Assembly (NCBI RefSeq): GCF_016904955.1
Contig: NZ_JADIKE010000026.1
Location: 1-64,000, forward strand
Direction: 5' to 3'
Source of the DNA: Dyella flava
GTDB lineage: Bacteria; Pseudomonadota; Gammaproteobacteria; Xanthomonadales; Rhodanobacteraceae
DNA length: 64,000 nucleotides
This document shows, piece by piece, positions 17,811 through 27,704 of this stretch. Both the position numbers and the translations under genes were made by a program. Numbering within the stretch: position 1 is the stretch's first letter; each line of letters opens with the position of its first letter. The notes below the pieces were generated by a model that had not been told where the DNA came from, ran no database searches, and saw only the letters and a program-made list of their open reading frames with translations.

Positions 17811-18953
17811 ATGGACAGCTGCGCATCACTCATCGCCGAACACCCGCACCGCCTGCCACCTTTGCACGCCGCGAGTTCGCGTCGTCGGACCCTGGCCATC
17901 GGCTTGATTGGCCCCGGACGGGTGGGCAGCGTGCTGCTGTCCCAATTGCGCAGCGCACAGGAACGTCTAGCGCGTGAATCCGGCCTGGAATTGAAGCTCT
18001 GCGGCGTGGCCGCCAGCCGCCGCATGTGGCTCGACTGCGACGATCCCGAACTCAATGCCCAGCACGATGCGCAGACCTGGCGTCCCACCGATCTGGACCA
18101 GTTTGCCACCTATGTGCGTGGCGACGATCAGCGGCACGCGATGCTGATCGATTGCAGTGCCAGCGATGCGGTGGCCTCGCAATACCCCTATTGGCTGGCT
18201 TCCGGCCTGCACGTGGTCACTCCGAACAAGCTGGCCAGCAGCGGGCCGCTGTCGCGCTGGCAATCCATTCGCGCGGCCAGTAGCCACGGCGGACGCTTTC
18301 GCTATGAGGCCACCGTCTGCGCCGGCCTGCCGGTGGTGCAGACACTGCGCGATCTGCTCGATACGGGCGATCAGTTGCTATCGGTGGAAGGCATGTTCTC
18401 CGGCACGCTGGCCTGGCTGTGCTGCCAGTACGACGGCACGCGCCCCTTCTCCGAGCTGGTGCGTGAAGCACATGCACTGGGCTATACCGAGCCCGATCCG
18501 CGCGACGACCTTTCCGGCATGGACGTAGCGCGCAAGCTGGTGATCCTGGCGCGCGAAGCGGGCTGGCCGCTGTCCTTGCAGGATGTCGCGGTACAAAGCC
18601 TGGTGCCGCCCGAATTGGCAGAACTGCCGCTGGAGGAGTTCATGGAGCGCCTGGATGAACTGGATGCCGTAATGAGCCAGCCGCTGGCCGCGGCACAAGC
18701 GGTGGACGGCGTGCTACGCCACGTGGCCAGCCTTGACCGCGATGGCCGTGCCCAGGTGGGTTTGCAGGCGCTGCCCTCACCCCATCCGTTCGCGCATACG
18801 CGCCTTACGGATAACATCGTGCAGTTCCGCACCCTGCGTTACAGCGATAATCCGATGCTGGTGCAAGGTCCTGGCGCCGGTCCCGAGGTGACGGCTGCCG
18901 GGGTGTTTGCCGATCTGCTGCGCATCGCCGAATCACTGGAGGTGCGCGCATGA
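17811..18953 (+). CDS. Homoserine dehydrogenase (ThrA-type catalytic part, no aspartokinase)
   Basis: 380 residues. It reduces aspartate semialdehyde to homoserine with NAD(P)H. Seen: Rossmann [13 protein letters not shown] (residues ~31-43), [11 protein letters not shown], and [20 protein letters not shown] with catalytic residues. These motifs match the dehydrogenase half of fused ThrA/MetL rather than the ACT-bearing stand-alone Hom. No aspartokinase precedes it: 86 bases upstream lies the leader peptide. The first ~27 residues look like a leftover linker. The ATG has GGAGG 5 bases upstream. It overlaps thrB by ATGA. Aspartokinase must come from elsewhere in the genome, and no ACT domain for threonine feedback is visible. 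Confidence 0.93.
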   Translation: MDSCASLIAEHPHRLPPLHAASSRRRTLAIGLIGPGRVGSVLLSQLRSAQERLARESGLELKLCGVAASRRMWLDCDDPELNAQHDAQTWRPTDLDQFATYVRGDDQRHAMLIDCSASDAVASQYPYWLASGLHVVTPNKLASSGPLSRWQSIRAASSHGGRFRYEATVCAGLPVVQTLRDLLDTGDQLLSVEGMFSGTLAWLCCQYDGTRPFSELVREAHALGYTEPDPRDDLSGMDVARKLVILAREAGWPLSLQDVAVQSLVPPELAELPLEEFMERLDELDAVMSQPLAAAQAVDGVLRHVASLDRDGRAQVGLQALPSPHPFAHTRLTDNIVQFRTLRYSDNPMLVQGPGAGPEVTAAGVFADLLRIAESLEVRA

Positions 18954-19939
18954 ATGCCTCGCTTGCCATGAAGTCCCCCATGCTCCCGCAACGACTGCAA
19001 TCCGCCTCCGCAACCGCCTTTGCCAGTGTTGGCAATGTCGGCGTGGGTTTCGACATTCTTGGACACTGCATCGCCGGTGCCGCGGACCACGCCGATGTGC
19101 GTCGCATCGATACGCCGACGGTGCGGATTGCCAGCATCGATGGCTGTGTCGACGTGCTGCCCACCGATGCGGCGCAGAACACCGCCGGCGCGGCCTTGAT
19201 GGCGTTGCGCAAGGCACTGGGCTTGCAGCATGGCTTTGAGATTGCCCTGCATAAAGGCATCGCGCTGGGTTCGGGCATGGGTGGTTCGGCTGCTTCGTGC
19301 GTCGCCGCGCTGGTGGCGGCCAATGCACTGCTGGATCGGCCGCTGTCGCGCGAATCGCTGTATGGATTCGCGCTGGAAGGTGAAGCCGTCGCCAGCGGCG
19401 GACGTCATGGCGACAACGTTGGTCCGATGCTGATCGGCGGTTTGGTGCTCGCCACGCGCGACCGGCTGGTGCGTGTTCCGGTGCCGCCGACCTGGCATTG
19501 CGCCCTGGTGCATCCGCATGTGGTGCTGGAAACACGCAAGGCGCGCGCCGCGCTCGCCGGCGATTACGCCTTGGGCGAGTTCGTTGCGCAGTCGGCCAAT
19601 CTGGCCATGCTGCTGGCCGGCTGCTGGCGTGGCGAGGCGGAACTGGTCCGCGAGGGCTTGAACGATGTGCTGGTGGAACCGCGCCGCGCTCCACTGATAC
19701 CGAACTTCGCGCGGGTGAAGCAGGCGGCGCTGGATCATCACGCCATGGGCGCAAGCATTTCCGGCGCCGGGCCCAGCGTGTTCGGCTGGTTCGAACATCG
19801 CGCCGAAGCGGAAACCGCCGCCGCCGCCATGCGCAGCGCATTCGCCGAAGCGGGCCTGGACAGCGATGTTTTCGTCGCGCCCATAGACGGTCCGGCCGCA
19901 TCGCTCCTTCCGGCTGTCGACGCAGGTGAACACGCATGA
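18950..19939 (+). CDS. thrB: Homoserine kinase
   Basis: 329 residues, GHMP-kinase family. It phosphorylates homoserine with ATP as the committed step to threonine. The glycine-rich ATP loop reads [14 protein letters not shown] (residues ~103-116), [15 protein letters not shown] forms the N-terminal substrate motif, and [12 protein letters not shown] the C-terminal GHMP motif. The ATG overlaps the previous stop (ATGA) and its own stop overlaps thrC the same way, so the three enzymes are translationally coupled in pathway order. Confidence 0.95.
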   Translation: MNASLAMKSPMLPQRLQSASATAFASVGNVGVGFDILGHCIAGAADHADVRRIDTPTVRIASIDGCVDVLPTDAAQNTAGAALMALRKALGLQHGFEIALHKGIALGSGMGGSAASCVAALVAANALLDRPLSRESLYGFALEGEAVASGGRHGDNVGPMLIGGLVLATRDRLVRVPVPPTWHCALVHPHVVLETRKARAALAGDYALGEFVAQSANLAMLLAGCWRGEAELVREGLNDVLVEPRRAPLIPNFARVKQAALDHHAMGASISGAGPSVFGWFEHRAEAETAAAAMRSAFAEAGLDSDVFVAPIDGPAASLLPAVDAGEHA

Positions 19940-21276
19940 CCGTGGCTTTGCGCTTTCCGAGTACCCGTAACGCCAGCCCTGCCGCCACGCTTAGCGAAGC
20001 GATCACGGCGGGACTTGCGCCTGACGGTGGTTTGTATGTGCCCGAGCGCCTGCCACAACTCACGATCGACGATTTCCAACCGGCAGGCACGCTGGCGGAT
20101 ACCGCGGCCACCCTGCTCGCGCCGTTCTTTGCCGGTGATGCCCTGGCGCGCGAACTGCCGGCCATTTGCGCCGAGGCGCTGACCTTTCCGACACCTTTGC
20201 GCCGCTTGCCGCAGCATCCGAAAACCTCGGTGCTGGAGCTGTTTCATGGGCCGACCGCCGCCTTCAAGGACGTCGGCGCGCGCTTTCTCGCCGCATGCAT
20301 GCGCAGACTGCGCGACGACCATTCGCAACGGCTGACCATCCTGGTCGCGACCTCCGGCGATACCGGCGCTGCGGTAGGTGCCGCCTTCCATCGGCAACCC
20401 GGCATCGACGTGGTGATCCTGTATCCGGATGGCCGTGTCTCGCCACGACAGGCGCATCAGCTGGGCTGCTTCGGCGACAACGTGCAGGCGCTGCGCGTGC
20501 AAGGCCGTTTCGACGATTGCCAGCGCATGGTGAAGGCCGCCTTGAACGACACCGCGCTGCAAGCCCGATCACCGCTCTCGTCCGCCAACAGCATCAGCCT
20601 TGGACGACTGTTGCCGCAGATGAGTTATTACGCGCACGCGGCGCTGATGCACTGGCGCGAACAGCGGGAGGCTCTGAACCTGATCGTGCCCACCGGCAAT
20701 CTCGGCAACGCGCTCGCCGCCGTATGGGTGCGCCAGATGGGTTTGCCGATCGGCCAGATTCGCCTGGCCTGCAATGCCAACGCCACCCTGCCCGATTTCT
20801 TTGCCGGCCATGACTATGCGCCGCGGCAAGCGGTGGCCACCCTGGCCAATGCGATGGACGTGGGCGCACCCAGCAATTTCGAACGTCTGCGCTGGACCTT
20901 TCCCGACGCCGCCGCGTTGCGTGCGCAATTGCTGGCGCAAAGCGTGGATGACCGCACGATTCGCGAGGTCATCGCCAGGCATGCACGCGAACATGGCGAA
21001 GTGTTCTGCCCGCATACCGCAACCGCCGTGCACGTGCTGGACACGCTGCGCGCCGCCGGCGACGACTTGCCGTGGGCCGTGGTGGCGACCGCACACCCGG
21101 CGAAGTTCGAGAGCGTGGTGGAACCGCTGATTGGACAGCCGGTGGCAGTTCCCGCTGCACTGGCGGCGATGCTTCAGCGGCCCGCTTCGGCCGAACCGCT
21201 GGATGCCGAGGATGCTGACTTGCAGCGTTGGTTGCTGGCGCGTGCGCGTGAAAGCGCGGTGATGTCTGCGACCTAG
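19936..21276 (+). CDS. thrC: Threonine synthase
   Basis: 446 residues, PLP-dependent fold type II. It converts O-phosphohomoserine to threonine. The PLP-binding lysine is in [17 protein letters not shown] (Lys111), and a Gly/Ser-rich phosphate cradle ([11 protein letters not shown]) follows. The length and N-terminal [19 protein letters not shown] match the E. coli/yeast-type synthase. It is the last gene of the operon; no T-tailed terminator was seen directly after it. Confidence 0.95.
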   Translation: MTVALRFPSTRNASPAATLSEAITAGLAPDGGLYVPERLPQLTIDDFQPAGTLADTAATLLAPFFAGDALARELPAICAEALTFPTPLRRLPQHPKTSVLELFHGPTAAFKDVGARFLAACMRRLRDDHSQRLTILVATSGDTGAAVGAAFHRQPGIDVVILYPDGRVSPRQAHQLGCFGDNVQALRVQGRFDDCQRMVKAALNDTALQARSPLSSANSISLGRLLPQMSYYAHAALMHWREQREALNLIVPTGNLGNALAAVWVRQMGLPIGQIRLACNANATLPDFFAGHDYAPRQAVATLANAMDVGAPSNFERLRWTFPDAAALRAQLLAQSVDDRTIREVIARHAREHGEVFCPHTATAVHVLDTLRAAGDDLPWAVVATAHPAKFESVVEPLIGQPVAVPAALAAMLQRPASAEPLDAEDADLQRWLLARARESAVMSAT

Positions 21277-21608
21277 TATGTCCTGCGGACGCGAATGCAT
21301 GCCGTAGAAGGCCTTCCGACGCATCGGCCTTACCCACGGCGCGCGACCTGTGCGAAAAGACTGACACCCTTCTTCTGGAAATATCTGACGCAACCTTCAT
21401 CCAATGCCGCTTACGTGCGCGAATGAAGTGACCAGATAATTGCGCTGCAAGGAAACCAAAAGGGCCTGTCTATGATCCGGGCCCGCCATCATCAACTCCT
21501 TGCTTTAGTTGTGTTTGGTTAGCGGCCGTAGGGCGAAAGCCCTACGGTCCGCGCTTCTTCCACTGCATGACGCCAAAGGGTCAGTGCGGCATCACGCGAC
21601 AACCGCAA
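21277..21608. other. 332-base gap between convergent genes
   Basis: No gene seen. It contains a perfect 9-bp hairpin, CCGTAGGGC-GAAA-GCCCTACGG (21526-21547), with a stable GNRA loop. Lying between thrC and the oppositely oriented hydrolase, it could stop transcription from both sides or be a REP-like repeat; no T-run adjoins it. Confidence 0.55.
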
Positions 21609-22178
21609 TCACCCCATCATCTCCAAAACCTGCGCCGTCGAGCGCACCCGCCCGAGCCGCGGGAAAATATGCTCCAGCGCAAACGCATGCTGTTCGGCGC
21701 CAGCCGCACTCATCGCATCCTCGGCAAAGACCAGACTGAATCCGAGCTCCCAGGCATTGCGCGCGGTGGATTCCACGCCGATGTTGGTAGAGATGCCGCC
21801 GAGGACGATGTGCTCGATACCGCGCCGGCGCAGCTGCAATTCCAGCTCGGTGCCGTAGAAGGCACCCCATTGACGCTTGGTGATGCGGATATCGCTGTCG
21901 GCGACGCCAAGCGCTTCGGGAAACTCCCACCAGTCCGCGGGAAAGCCGTGGCTCGGCATCGGGCGATCGACCAGCTGGCGCGGCGCGTCGCCGCCATCGG
22001 CCGACCAGCCCACGCGCACCAGCGCGACGGGCGCGCCCAGTGCATGGAAGCGCTGGATCAGCGCGCTCGCTTTGTTCAGCACATCCGTCGCGCTATGCGG
22101 ACCGCCCGCAAACGGTAGGATACCCTTCTGCAAATCGATAAGAACCAGCGCCGTACGGCGCGAATCGAGCTTTTCCAC
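21609..22178 (-). CDS. Isochorismatase-family hydrolase lacking the catalytic cysteine
   Basis: 189 residues with a Rossmann-like isochorismatase fold. Asp in VLIDLQKGI and Lys in ITKRQWGAF of the usual Asp-Lys-Cys triad are present, but the third site reads [17 protein letters not shown], with Gly where amidases such as nicotinamidase have Cys. True isochorismatases (EntB, PhzD) also lack that Cys, so vinyl-ether hydrolysis rather than amide hydrolysis is favoured; the substrate is unknown. GTG start with CCGGAG 6 bases upstream. It is divergent from a TetR gene with shared operator-like palindromes, so probably controlled by it. Confidence 0.85.
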   Translation of the reverse strand: MEKLDSRRTALVLIDLQKGILPFAGGPHSATDVLNKASALIQRFHALGAPVALVRVGWSADGGDAPRQLVDRPMPSHGFPADWWEFPEALGVADSDIRITKRQWGAFYGTELELQLRRRGIEHIVLGGISTNIGVESTARNAWELGFSLVFAEDAMSAAGAEQHAFALEHIFPRLGRVRSTAQVLEMMG

Positions 22179-22201
22179 TGGATTCTCCGGATCAGATAAG
22201 T

Positions 22202-22239
22202 GAGGATATCCTCGCTTAGGAGTTTATGAGGATGCCCTC
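22202..22239. promoter_or_regulatory. Two palindromic operators in the TetR/hydrolase divergent region
   Basis: GAGGATATCCTC (22202-22213) is a perfect 12-bp palindrome, and GAGGATGCCCTC (22228-22239) is the same with one centre change; centres are 26 bp apart. The second overlaps the start codon region of the TetR gene. The spacing and position suit autorepression and co-regulation of the hydrolase. Confidence 0.6.
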
Positions 22240-22846
22240 ACAAAAATCAAGCGAAGTACGCCGAGTGCCACAACGCCAGCGCGGCCACGAACGTGTCGCC
22301 GCCCTGCTGGAAGCGGCCGCCGGCTGCTTTGTCGAAAAGGGCTACGAGGCCACCACGATGACCGAGGTCGCGGCACGCGCCGGTGCGTCGATCGGTTCGC
22401 TCTATCAGTTCTTCCCGACCAAGGAAGTGTTGGCGCAGGCGCTGCTCGAACAGCAATCGCAAGCGGTGTACGCGGAGCTGGGGAAACTCGCGGAGCAGTC
22501 AGCGTCATGGAGCACGGAGGAGTTGGCCGAACGCTTGTGCGGCTTCCTGGTGATGTTCCGCAAGCGCCATCCAGCGTTCGTGGTGCTGGCCGAATCCGCG
22601 CCGACGCCTGGCTCGGATGGCATGGCGATCCGGCGGCGTGTCCGCGCCGAGTTGCAGGCGCTGCTCGCGCGCCGCGCGCCGCATCGTTCAAGCGAGGAGA
22701 TGTACGCGGCGGCAGTGGTGGTGCAGCAGATCATGAAGGCGGCCATTGCCATCCACGCCGAACCGGGCATGCCGGGGCGCCAAGCCGCAGTGGCGCAACT
22801 GCAACACGCCTTGCAGCTGTATCTGCATGGCGTGTTCGCCCGCTAA
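22226..22846 (+). CDS. TetR/AcrR-family transcriptional regulator
   Basis: 206 residues. The N-terminal helix-turn-helix (ATTMTEVAARAGASIGSLYQFFPTK region, residues ~42-66) follows a basic arm (RRVPQRQRGHER). The C-terminal ligand domain is all-helical and family-typical in length. ATG at 22226 has TTAGGAG upstream; a second ATG two codons on is possible. It is divergent from the hydrolase by 47 bases, with two matching palindromes between, so it is probably a local repressor responding to a small hydrophobic or aromatic ligand. Confidence 0.88.
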   Translation: MRMPSQKSSEVRRVPQRQRGHERVAALLEAAAGCFVEKGYEATTMTEVAARAGASIGSLYQFFPTKEVLAQALLEQQSQAVYAELGKLAEQSASWSTEELAERLCGFLVMFRKRHPAFVVLAESAPTPGSDGMAIRRRVRAELQALLARRAPHRSSEEMYAAAVVVQQIMKAAIAIHAEPGMPGRQAAVAQLQHALQLYLHGVFAR

Positions 22847-22853
22847 GCCGCGA

Positions 22854-23330
22854 TCAGCCACCCTTGGCGGGATAACTCTGGAAGCCGCCACCCTGCTGCA
22901 CCGGCGCCTGTGGTGACTGGCCCGGCGGCGAGTATTGCGGCTGGTTTGGCTGCTGCGGGTACGGCTGTTGCGGGTTGCTCTGGATCGGCGGCGGCGCGTA
23001 CGGCTGCACCACGTGATTGCCGCAATAAAAGGCTTCCCACGGTTGCGAACCGTCGACCGGATCGGCCAGCGGCTTGATCGTGTCCGCGTGCATGCTGATC
23101 GCGCTGTTGCGTGCCTGCACCTGCAGCTCGTCACGCACCTTGATGTCGTTGCGGTCAAACGGCCCCACGTGATCCATCACCGACACGGTGATCTTGCCCA
23201 GATCGTGGCAACTGGAAACGTCACCGGTCCACACCGTGCGGACACTGTTCGATCCCGGATCCGGATTAATGCCCCAGGTACAGCCGCCGAGCAGCACGAC
23301 AGGTGCGAGCAACAGCAGGGTCTTGCGCAT
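22854..23330 (-). CDS. Small lipoprotein, DUF4156-like, with Pro/Gln-rich tail
   Basis: 158 residues. Lipoprotein signal RKTLLLLAPVVLLGGC with lipobox LGGC. The first ~90 mature residues (VSSCHDLGKITVSVMDHVGP, then VRDELQVQARNSA) resemble DUF4156 envelope lipoproteins of unknown role. The last ~55 residues are a low-complexity Pro/Gln/Tyr/Gly tail (PQQPYPQQPNQPQYSPPGQ), which could be an extended spacer through the periplasm or cell wall. The start at 23330 is set by the signal peptide and a GGAG site. Confidence 0.7.
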   Translation of the reverse strand: MRKTLLLLAPVVLLGGCTWGINPDPGSNSVRTVWTGDVSSCHDLGKITVSVMDHVGPFDRNDIKVRDELQVQARNSAISMHADTIKPLADPVDGSQPWEAFYCGNHVVQPYAPPPIQSNPQQPYPQQPNQPQYSPPGQSPQAPVQQGGGFQSYPAKGG

Positions 23331-23591
23331 GAGTAGCTCCATAGAGGTGGGGAATGCGGAAGTGCATCTGCATTGCATCCTAACGCGTCGCCGCCGTCTG
23401 TCGCCGAACGCCGGCTGTCCGCCCGGACACTGTCCGGACGCCGTGTCCGGTGTCCGCGGACAGCTCGACGCCCGCCGAGACGCACAAATTATTTTTTGAA
23501 TTTCAATGTCTTAAAGACCTTCATCCGGTTGGCACAGGGATTGCTCCCTACCAAGCGAAAGCCTTACTGGCTCATCCACCGGAGAATGGAC

Positions 23592-23813
23592 ATGAAACTC
23601 ACCGAAACGAAATTCGAAGCGCTGGTCCTGCGTGGCCTGTTCGCAGCATGCATCGTGGTTTGCGGACTGATCCTCACCGCCATGGTCACCGCCAAGCCGA
23701 CACCCGTGCAATTGGCTTCAGGCGGCCCGGTCAGCGCATTGCTTGCCTCGGCACCTTCCAGTTGCGCCTTGCCGGATAGCAGCGACACCGTCTGCATCCG
23801 TGGCGAAGGCTGA
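23592..23813 (+). CDS. Small single-pass membrane protein, paralogue 1
   Basis: 73 residues. GGAG lies 7 bases upstream of the ATG. One membrane helix (ALVLRGLFAACIVVCGLILTAM) is followed by VTAKPTPVQLASGGP and a short tail with two cysteines (CALPDSSDTVC). The core is repeated in the next small gene: LFxACxxVCGLILxAMVTAKxxPVQLA. Function unknown. Conservation of the helix and the AMVTAK motif between the two copies, with separate ribosome sites, supports both being real. Confidence 0.65.
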   Translation: MKLTETKFEALVLRGLFAACIVVCGLILTAMVTAKPTPVQLASGGPVSALLASAPSSCALPDSSDTVCIRGEG

Positions 23814-23851
23814 GCGTCACCACCGATTCAAACCTTCAAGGAGATACGAAC

Positions 23852-24028
23852 ATGACATTCGAAACCATGATGATGCGCAGTCTGTTCGGGGCATGCGTGC
23901 TGGTGTGCGGACTGATCCTGGCAGCGATGGTGACCGCCAAGGCGGTGCCGGTGCAGTTGGCAGCCCAAGGCACGGCCAGTGCCCCGTTGGTGTCGGCAGC
24001 CGCCGGCAGCGTCAATACGGCGGGCTGA
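23852..24028 (+). CDS. Small single-pass membrane protein, paralogue 2 (58 aa)
   Basis: 58 residues, beginning 38 bases after paralogue 1, with AAGGAG 7 bases before the ATG. It shares the helix and motif LFGACVLVCGLILAAMVTAK and the following PVQLA, but lacks the cysteine tail. Function unknown. The pair looks like a tandem duplication of a small inner-membrane protein. Gene finders with a 60-codon cutoff would miss it. Confidence 0.65.
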   Translation: MTFETMMMRSLFGACVLVCGLILAAMVTAKAVPVQLAAQGTASAPLVSAAAGSVNTAG

Positions 24029-24068
24029 TCACGAGACGTGATCGGCCTCGCCATCCGATAATGGCGGC

Positions 24069-24539
24069 ATGCTGCATGTCATCCTGTTCCGCCCCGAAAT
24101 CCCGCCCAACACCGGCAACGTGATCCGCCTGTGCGCCAATACCGGCGCCAGCCTGCATCTGATCCGCCCCTTGGGCTTCGAGCTTGACGATACGCGCCTG
24201 CGTCGCGCCGGCCTCGACTACCACGAATATGCCCGCGTCATGGTGCACGATGATCTCGACACCTGCCTTGCCGCGCTGAATCACCCGCGCGTGTTCGCGT
24301 TCTCCACCCGCGGGCGCACCATGCACGTCCATGCACGTTTCGCCGATGGCGATGCCTTGCTGTTCGGCTGCGAAACCGCCGGGCTGCCGGAAGCGGTGCT
24401 ATCGGCCTTGCCGCCCGAACAACGGCTGCGCCTGCCGATGCGTGCGGACAGCCGCAGCCTGAATCTTTCCAACAGCGTGGCGGTGGCGGTCTATGAAGCC
24501 TGGCGCCAGCTCGGCTTCCCGGGCGCCACCGGATTTTGA
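24069..24539 (+). CDS. trmL: tRNA (cytidine/uridine-34 2'-O)-methyltransferase
   Basis: 156 residues, SPOUT-fold methyltransferase that 2'-O-methylates the wobble base of tRNA-Leu with SAM. Seen: [20 protein letters not shown] at the N-terminus, [20 protein letters not shown] and, at the C-terminal knot, [22 protein letters not shown]. The length is typical of TrmL. 49 bases separate it from ubiJ. Confidence 0.95.
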   Translation: MLHVILFRPEIPPNTGNVIRLCANTGASLHLIRPLGFELDDTRLRRAGLDYHEYARVMVHDDLDTCLAALNHPRVFAFSTRGRTMHVHARFADGDALLFGCETAGLPEAVLSALPPEQRLRLPMRADSRSLNLSNSVAVAVYEAWRQLGFPGATGF

Positions 24540-24588
24540 GCTTCAAGCATGCCGGTCAGCACGGCGCGCAGGCGGCTACAATTCGGGC

Positions 24589-25233
24589 ATGACTGCCGCC
24601 GCCGCCCCGAACCTGCTGCCACAGCCGCTCCGCAAACTTGCGGGCCGCGCGCTGGAAACCGCGCTCAACCACACGTTGTCGCTCGATCCGGATACCCAAG
24701 CCAAGCTCGCCGCCATGGAAGGCCGCAGCGTGCAGGTGCATCTGCGCGGCGTCGAACTTGCCCTGGCGGTGACGGTTGAGCAGCAGCGCCTGAAAGTCGG
24801 TCCCGCGCCCGAATCGAGCGATCTGCGCGTGGCCGCCACGCCGGGCAGCCTGCTTTCGATGCTGTTCCGCCGCGGTGGCGACATGGCGCCGGGCAAGGTG
24901 GAGATCGCGGGTGATGCGGAACTGGCGCGCCGGCTGGAAAAGCTCGCCAGCGGCTTCGCTCCGGATTTCGAAGAAGCCTTTGCCCGGACCTTTGGTGATG
25001 TACTGGGCGTGCCCCTGGCCAAGGCCGTGCGCAGTGGCCTGAGCCACGCGCGCGAAACGGCCACGCATCTGAGCCAGGATGGCGCGGCATGGTTGCGCGA
25101 CGAGGCGCGCATGGTGCTGGCGCCGGGTGAAGTCGAAGGTTTTCTCGATGACGTCGATGCGCTGCGCGAACGTACCGAACGTCTGGAAGCAAGGCTTGCA
25201 CGGTTGGAGCGGCAGCGGGGATCGAATCCGTGA
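24589..25233 (+). CDS. ubiJ: Ubiquinone biosynthesis accessory protein UbiJ
   Basis: 214 residues. An SCP2-like lipid-binding domain fills the N-terminal half ([45 protein letters not shown]), followed by a helical region and a C-terminal coiled coil ([20 protein letters not shown]). In E. coli UbiJ organises the soluble Ubi complex with UbiK. It overlaps ubiB by GTGA, the conserved neighbour. ubiE, which often precedes ubiJ, is not here; trmL lies in its place. Confidence 0.92.
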   Translation: MTAAAAPNLLPQPLRKLAGRALETALNHTLSLDPDTQAKLAAMEGRSVQVHLRGVELALAVTVEQQRLKVGPAPESSDLRVAATPGSLLSMLFRRGGDMAPGKVEIAGDAELARRLEKLASGFAPDFEEAFARTFGDVLGVPLAKAVRSGLSHARETATHLSQDGAAWLRDEARMVLAPGEVEGFLDDVDALRERTERLEARLARLERQRGSNP

Positions 25234-26876
25234 CGCCCCTGAAAGCAGTACCGGGCTTGTTGCGTGTGGCGGTGGTGTTGCTGCGTTATCGGCTGGATGA
25301 ACTGGTCGACGCCACGCATCTGTTCCGCCCCCTGAAATTCGTGCGCCCCTTTCTGGGACGTCCGGTCGTCGATGTACGTCCGCTTTCGCGCGGCGCGCGC
25401 ATCCGGCTGGCCTTGAACGAACTGGGGCCGATCTTCGTCAAAGCCGGCCAGGTGCTATCCACCCGGCGTGATCTGGTACCGGGCGACATTGCCGACGAAC
25501 TCGCCTTGCTGCAGGATCAGGTGCCGCCCTTCCCCGGTGAAGAGGCGCGTGCCATCGTGCAGCGCGAGCTCAAGGAGCCGCTGGACCAGCTCTATGCAAA
25601 CTTCGACGCGGCGCCACTGGCTTCCGCCTCGATTGCGCAGGTGCACGCCGCCACGCTTTACGATGGCCGCGCAGTGGTCGTGAAAGTGCTGCGCCCCGGC
25701 ATCGACAAACGCATTGCGCGCGATATCACCCTGATCCGCTCGCTGGGCGAACTCGCCGAACGCTGGCATCCCAACGCCGACAAGATCCGTCCGCTCGACG
25801 TGGTGGCAGAAGTCGAGAAGATGCTGGAGCACGAACTGGATCTGCAACGCGAAGGCGCGAATGCCAGCCTGCTGCGCCGTAACTTCGCCAGTGGCGTCGA
25901 TCTCTACGTGCCGGAAGTGCACTGGGAACTCACCACCGCGCGTGTGCTGACACTGGAGCGCGTGTCGGGCGTGAGTTGCGACGATATCGCTGCGATCGAT
26001 GCAGCCGGCATCGACCGCAAGCAACTGGCCGCCAAAGGGGTGCGCCTGTTCTACGAACAGGTTTTCCGCGACAACTTTTTCCATGCCGATGCGCATCCCG
26101 GCAATATCTGGGTCGATCCGACGCGGGTGAAGGAACCGCGCTTTATCGCGCTGGATTTCGGCATCATGGGTTCGCTGCCCGAAGCGGATCAGTATTGGCT
26201 GGCGCAGAATTTCATCGCCCTGTTCGAGCGCGACTACGCGCGCATCGCCAAGCTGCATATCGATGCCGGCTGGATGCCGGCCAGCATCCGGCTGGATGAA
26301 CTTGAAGCCGCGGTGCGCACGGTTTGCGAGCCCTACTTCACGCGGCCGCTGTCGCAGATTTCGCTGGCCGAGCTGGTGGTGAAACTGTTCCAGACTGCGC
26401 GCCGCTTCGAGCTGACCCTGCAACCGCAGCTGATCCTGCTGCAAAAGACCCTGCTCAATATCGAAGGCGTGGGCCGCATGCTCGATCCGGATATCGACAT
26501 CTGGGCCGTCGCGCATCCGGTGCTGAAACGCATTTTGCGTGAGCGCTACAGTCCCCTGCGCACCCTGCGCGAAATTCGCAAACGCGTGCCCGAGTGGTTC
26601 CACAATGCACCGCAGTTACCCGAGCTGGTGCGCGACGCCATGCGGCAGATCGCCGTGGGCGAGCAACGCGTCATCAGCGATTTTGAAACCCTGAGCCATC
26701 AACGCGATCTGGCGCGCCGCATGCTGCGCATGATTGGCTGTGGCCTGCTGGGCGGAACGCTGGTTCTCAGCGCCACCTTGCTATGGACGCTTTCGCACCA
26801 TCATGGCGCGGTGCTGCCCTTGTGCGTGGCGGCCGGTGGTTTGCTGGCATTTGCCTACGGCTGGATGCGTCACTGA
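25230..26876 (+). CDS. ubiB: Atypical kinase/ATPase UbiB of ubiquinone biosynthesis
   Basis: 548 residues, ABC1/ADCK/UbiB family. The KxGQ hallmark is [14 protein letters not shown] (near residue 70), the Ala-rich nucleotide loop is [20 protein letters not shown] carries the ATP-site lysine and [10 protein letters not shown] the metal-binding DFG. Two C-terminal membrane helices (~495-545) anchor it. It drives extraction or presentation of ubiquinone intermediates. GTG start, translationally coupled to ubiJ. Confidence 0.95.
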   Translation: MTPLKAVPGLLRVAVVLLRYRLDELVDATHLFRPLKFVRPFLGRPVVDVRPLSRGARIRLALNELGPIFVKAGQVLSTRRDLVPGDIADELALLQDQVPPFPGEEARAIVQRELKEPLDQLYANFDAAPLASASIAQVHAATLYDGRAVVVKVLRPGIDKRIARDITLIRSLGELAERWHPNADKIRPLDVVAEVEKMLEHELDLQREGANASLLRRNFASGVDLYVPEVHWELTTARVLTLERVSGVSCDDIAAIDAAGIDRKQLAAKGVRLFYEQVFRDNFFHADAHPGNIWVDPTRVKEPRFIALDFGIMGSLPEADQYWLAQNFIALFERDYARIAKLHIDAGWMPASIRLDELEAAVRTVCEPYFTRPLSQISLAELVVKLFQTARRFELTLQPQLILLQKTLLNIEGVGRMLDPDIDIWAVAHPVLKRILRERYSPLRTLREIRKRVPEWFHNAPQLPELVRDAMRQIAVGEQRVISDFETLSHQRDLARRMLRMIGCGLLGGTLVLSATLLWTLSHHHGAVLPLCVAAGGLLAFAYGWMRH

Positions 26877-26905
26877 TTTGATCCCGACGCCTTTCAGCCA
26901 CGTTG

Positions 26906-27622
26906 ATGCTTGAAATCCTCTACCAAGACGATGCACTGATCGCCGTGAACAAGCCTGCGGGATTGGCCGTGCATCGCTCCAAGATGGTCAGCAATGCCGA
27001 TACTTTCCTGATCGACATCCTGCGCGAGCAGGTGGGCGGAACGGTCTATCTTGCGCATCGCCTCGATCGCGCTACCAGCGGCGTACTGCTGATCGCCCGC
27101 TCCACCGAGGTGGCCGCGGCGCTCGGCGAGCAGTTCATGGGGCGCGATGTGCACAAGCAATATCTCGCCGTGGTGCGCGGCTGGCCGGAACCGGCCGAAG
27201 GCGTTGTCGACTACCCGCTGCCGGGTTCGCGCGAAACCGGTCCGCGTCGTGATGCACGCACTGACTATCGCCGCTTGGCGACGGTGGAAGTGCCGATTGC
27301 CTTGGGCCGCTATCCACAGCAGCGCTATGCCCTGGTGCTGGCCGAACCAGAAACCGGGCGCTTCCGCCAGATCCGCAAGCACATGGCGCATATCCATCAC
27401 CCGGTCATCGGCGATTGCCAGCACGGGCGTAGCGATCACAACCGTCTTTACAAGCAGTATTTCAGTTGCCACCGCATGCTGTTGCATGCCTGGCGATTGC
27501 AATTGCGCCATCCGCTCGAAGACCGTCCGATGCAACTGCAGGCGCCGTTGGATTCGGCCTATGCCGGTTTGCTGGAGCGATTCGGCTGGAGCCTGCCCGA
27601 CGCGGAAAATGCTCAGGAATGA
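26906..27622 (+). CDS. truC: tRNA pseudouridine-65 synthase
   Basis: 238 residues, RluA-family pseudouridine synthase. The catalytic Asp is in YLAHRLDRATSGVLL (near residue 55). LEILYQDDALIAVNKPAGL at the N-terminus and GRYPQQRYALVLAEPETGR, then HPVIGDCQHG, match TruC, which modifies U65 of some tRNAs, rather than RluA/C/D (no S4 domain). The ATG at 26906 is chosen; a TTG codon directly before it is unlikely to be used. Confidence 0.9.
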   Translation: MLEILYQDDALIAVNKPAGLAVHRSKMVSNADTFLIDILREQVGGTVYLAHRLDRATSGVLLIARSTEVAAALGEQFMGRDVHKQYLAVVRGWPEPAEGVVDYPLPGSRETGPRRDARTDYRRLATVEVPIALGRYPQQRYALVLAEPETGRFRQIRKHMAHIHHPVIGDCQHGRSDHNRLYKQYFSCHRMLLHAWRLQLRHPLEDRPMQLQAPLDSAYAGLLERFGWSLPDAENAQE

Positions 27623-27674
27623 GTGGAAGCCAGATGGCTTTTCTCTGGTATCTCACTCCTCTCCACTCACTTCT
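27616..27674. repeat. GAGTGAG-type palindromic repeat, copy 2 (imperfect)
   Basis: Starts in the stop-codon region of truC. GAGTGGAAGCCAGA is mirrored by TCTGGT and further on CTCCTCTCCACTC. The right-hand words (TCTCACTCCTCTCCACTCAC) are nearly identical to the right arm of copy 1. It ends about 30 bases before arfB. Confidence 0.6.
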
Positions 27675-27704
27675 AGCTCGGCTCAACCAGCTAAACTTCG
27701 TGCC

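Noticed and set aside
21526..21547. Bidirectional terminator between thrC and the hydrolase gene
   Set aside because: The hairpin with GAAA loop is perfect but has no adjacent T- or A-runs; noted as a hairpin or REP-like element only.
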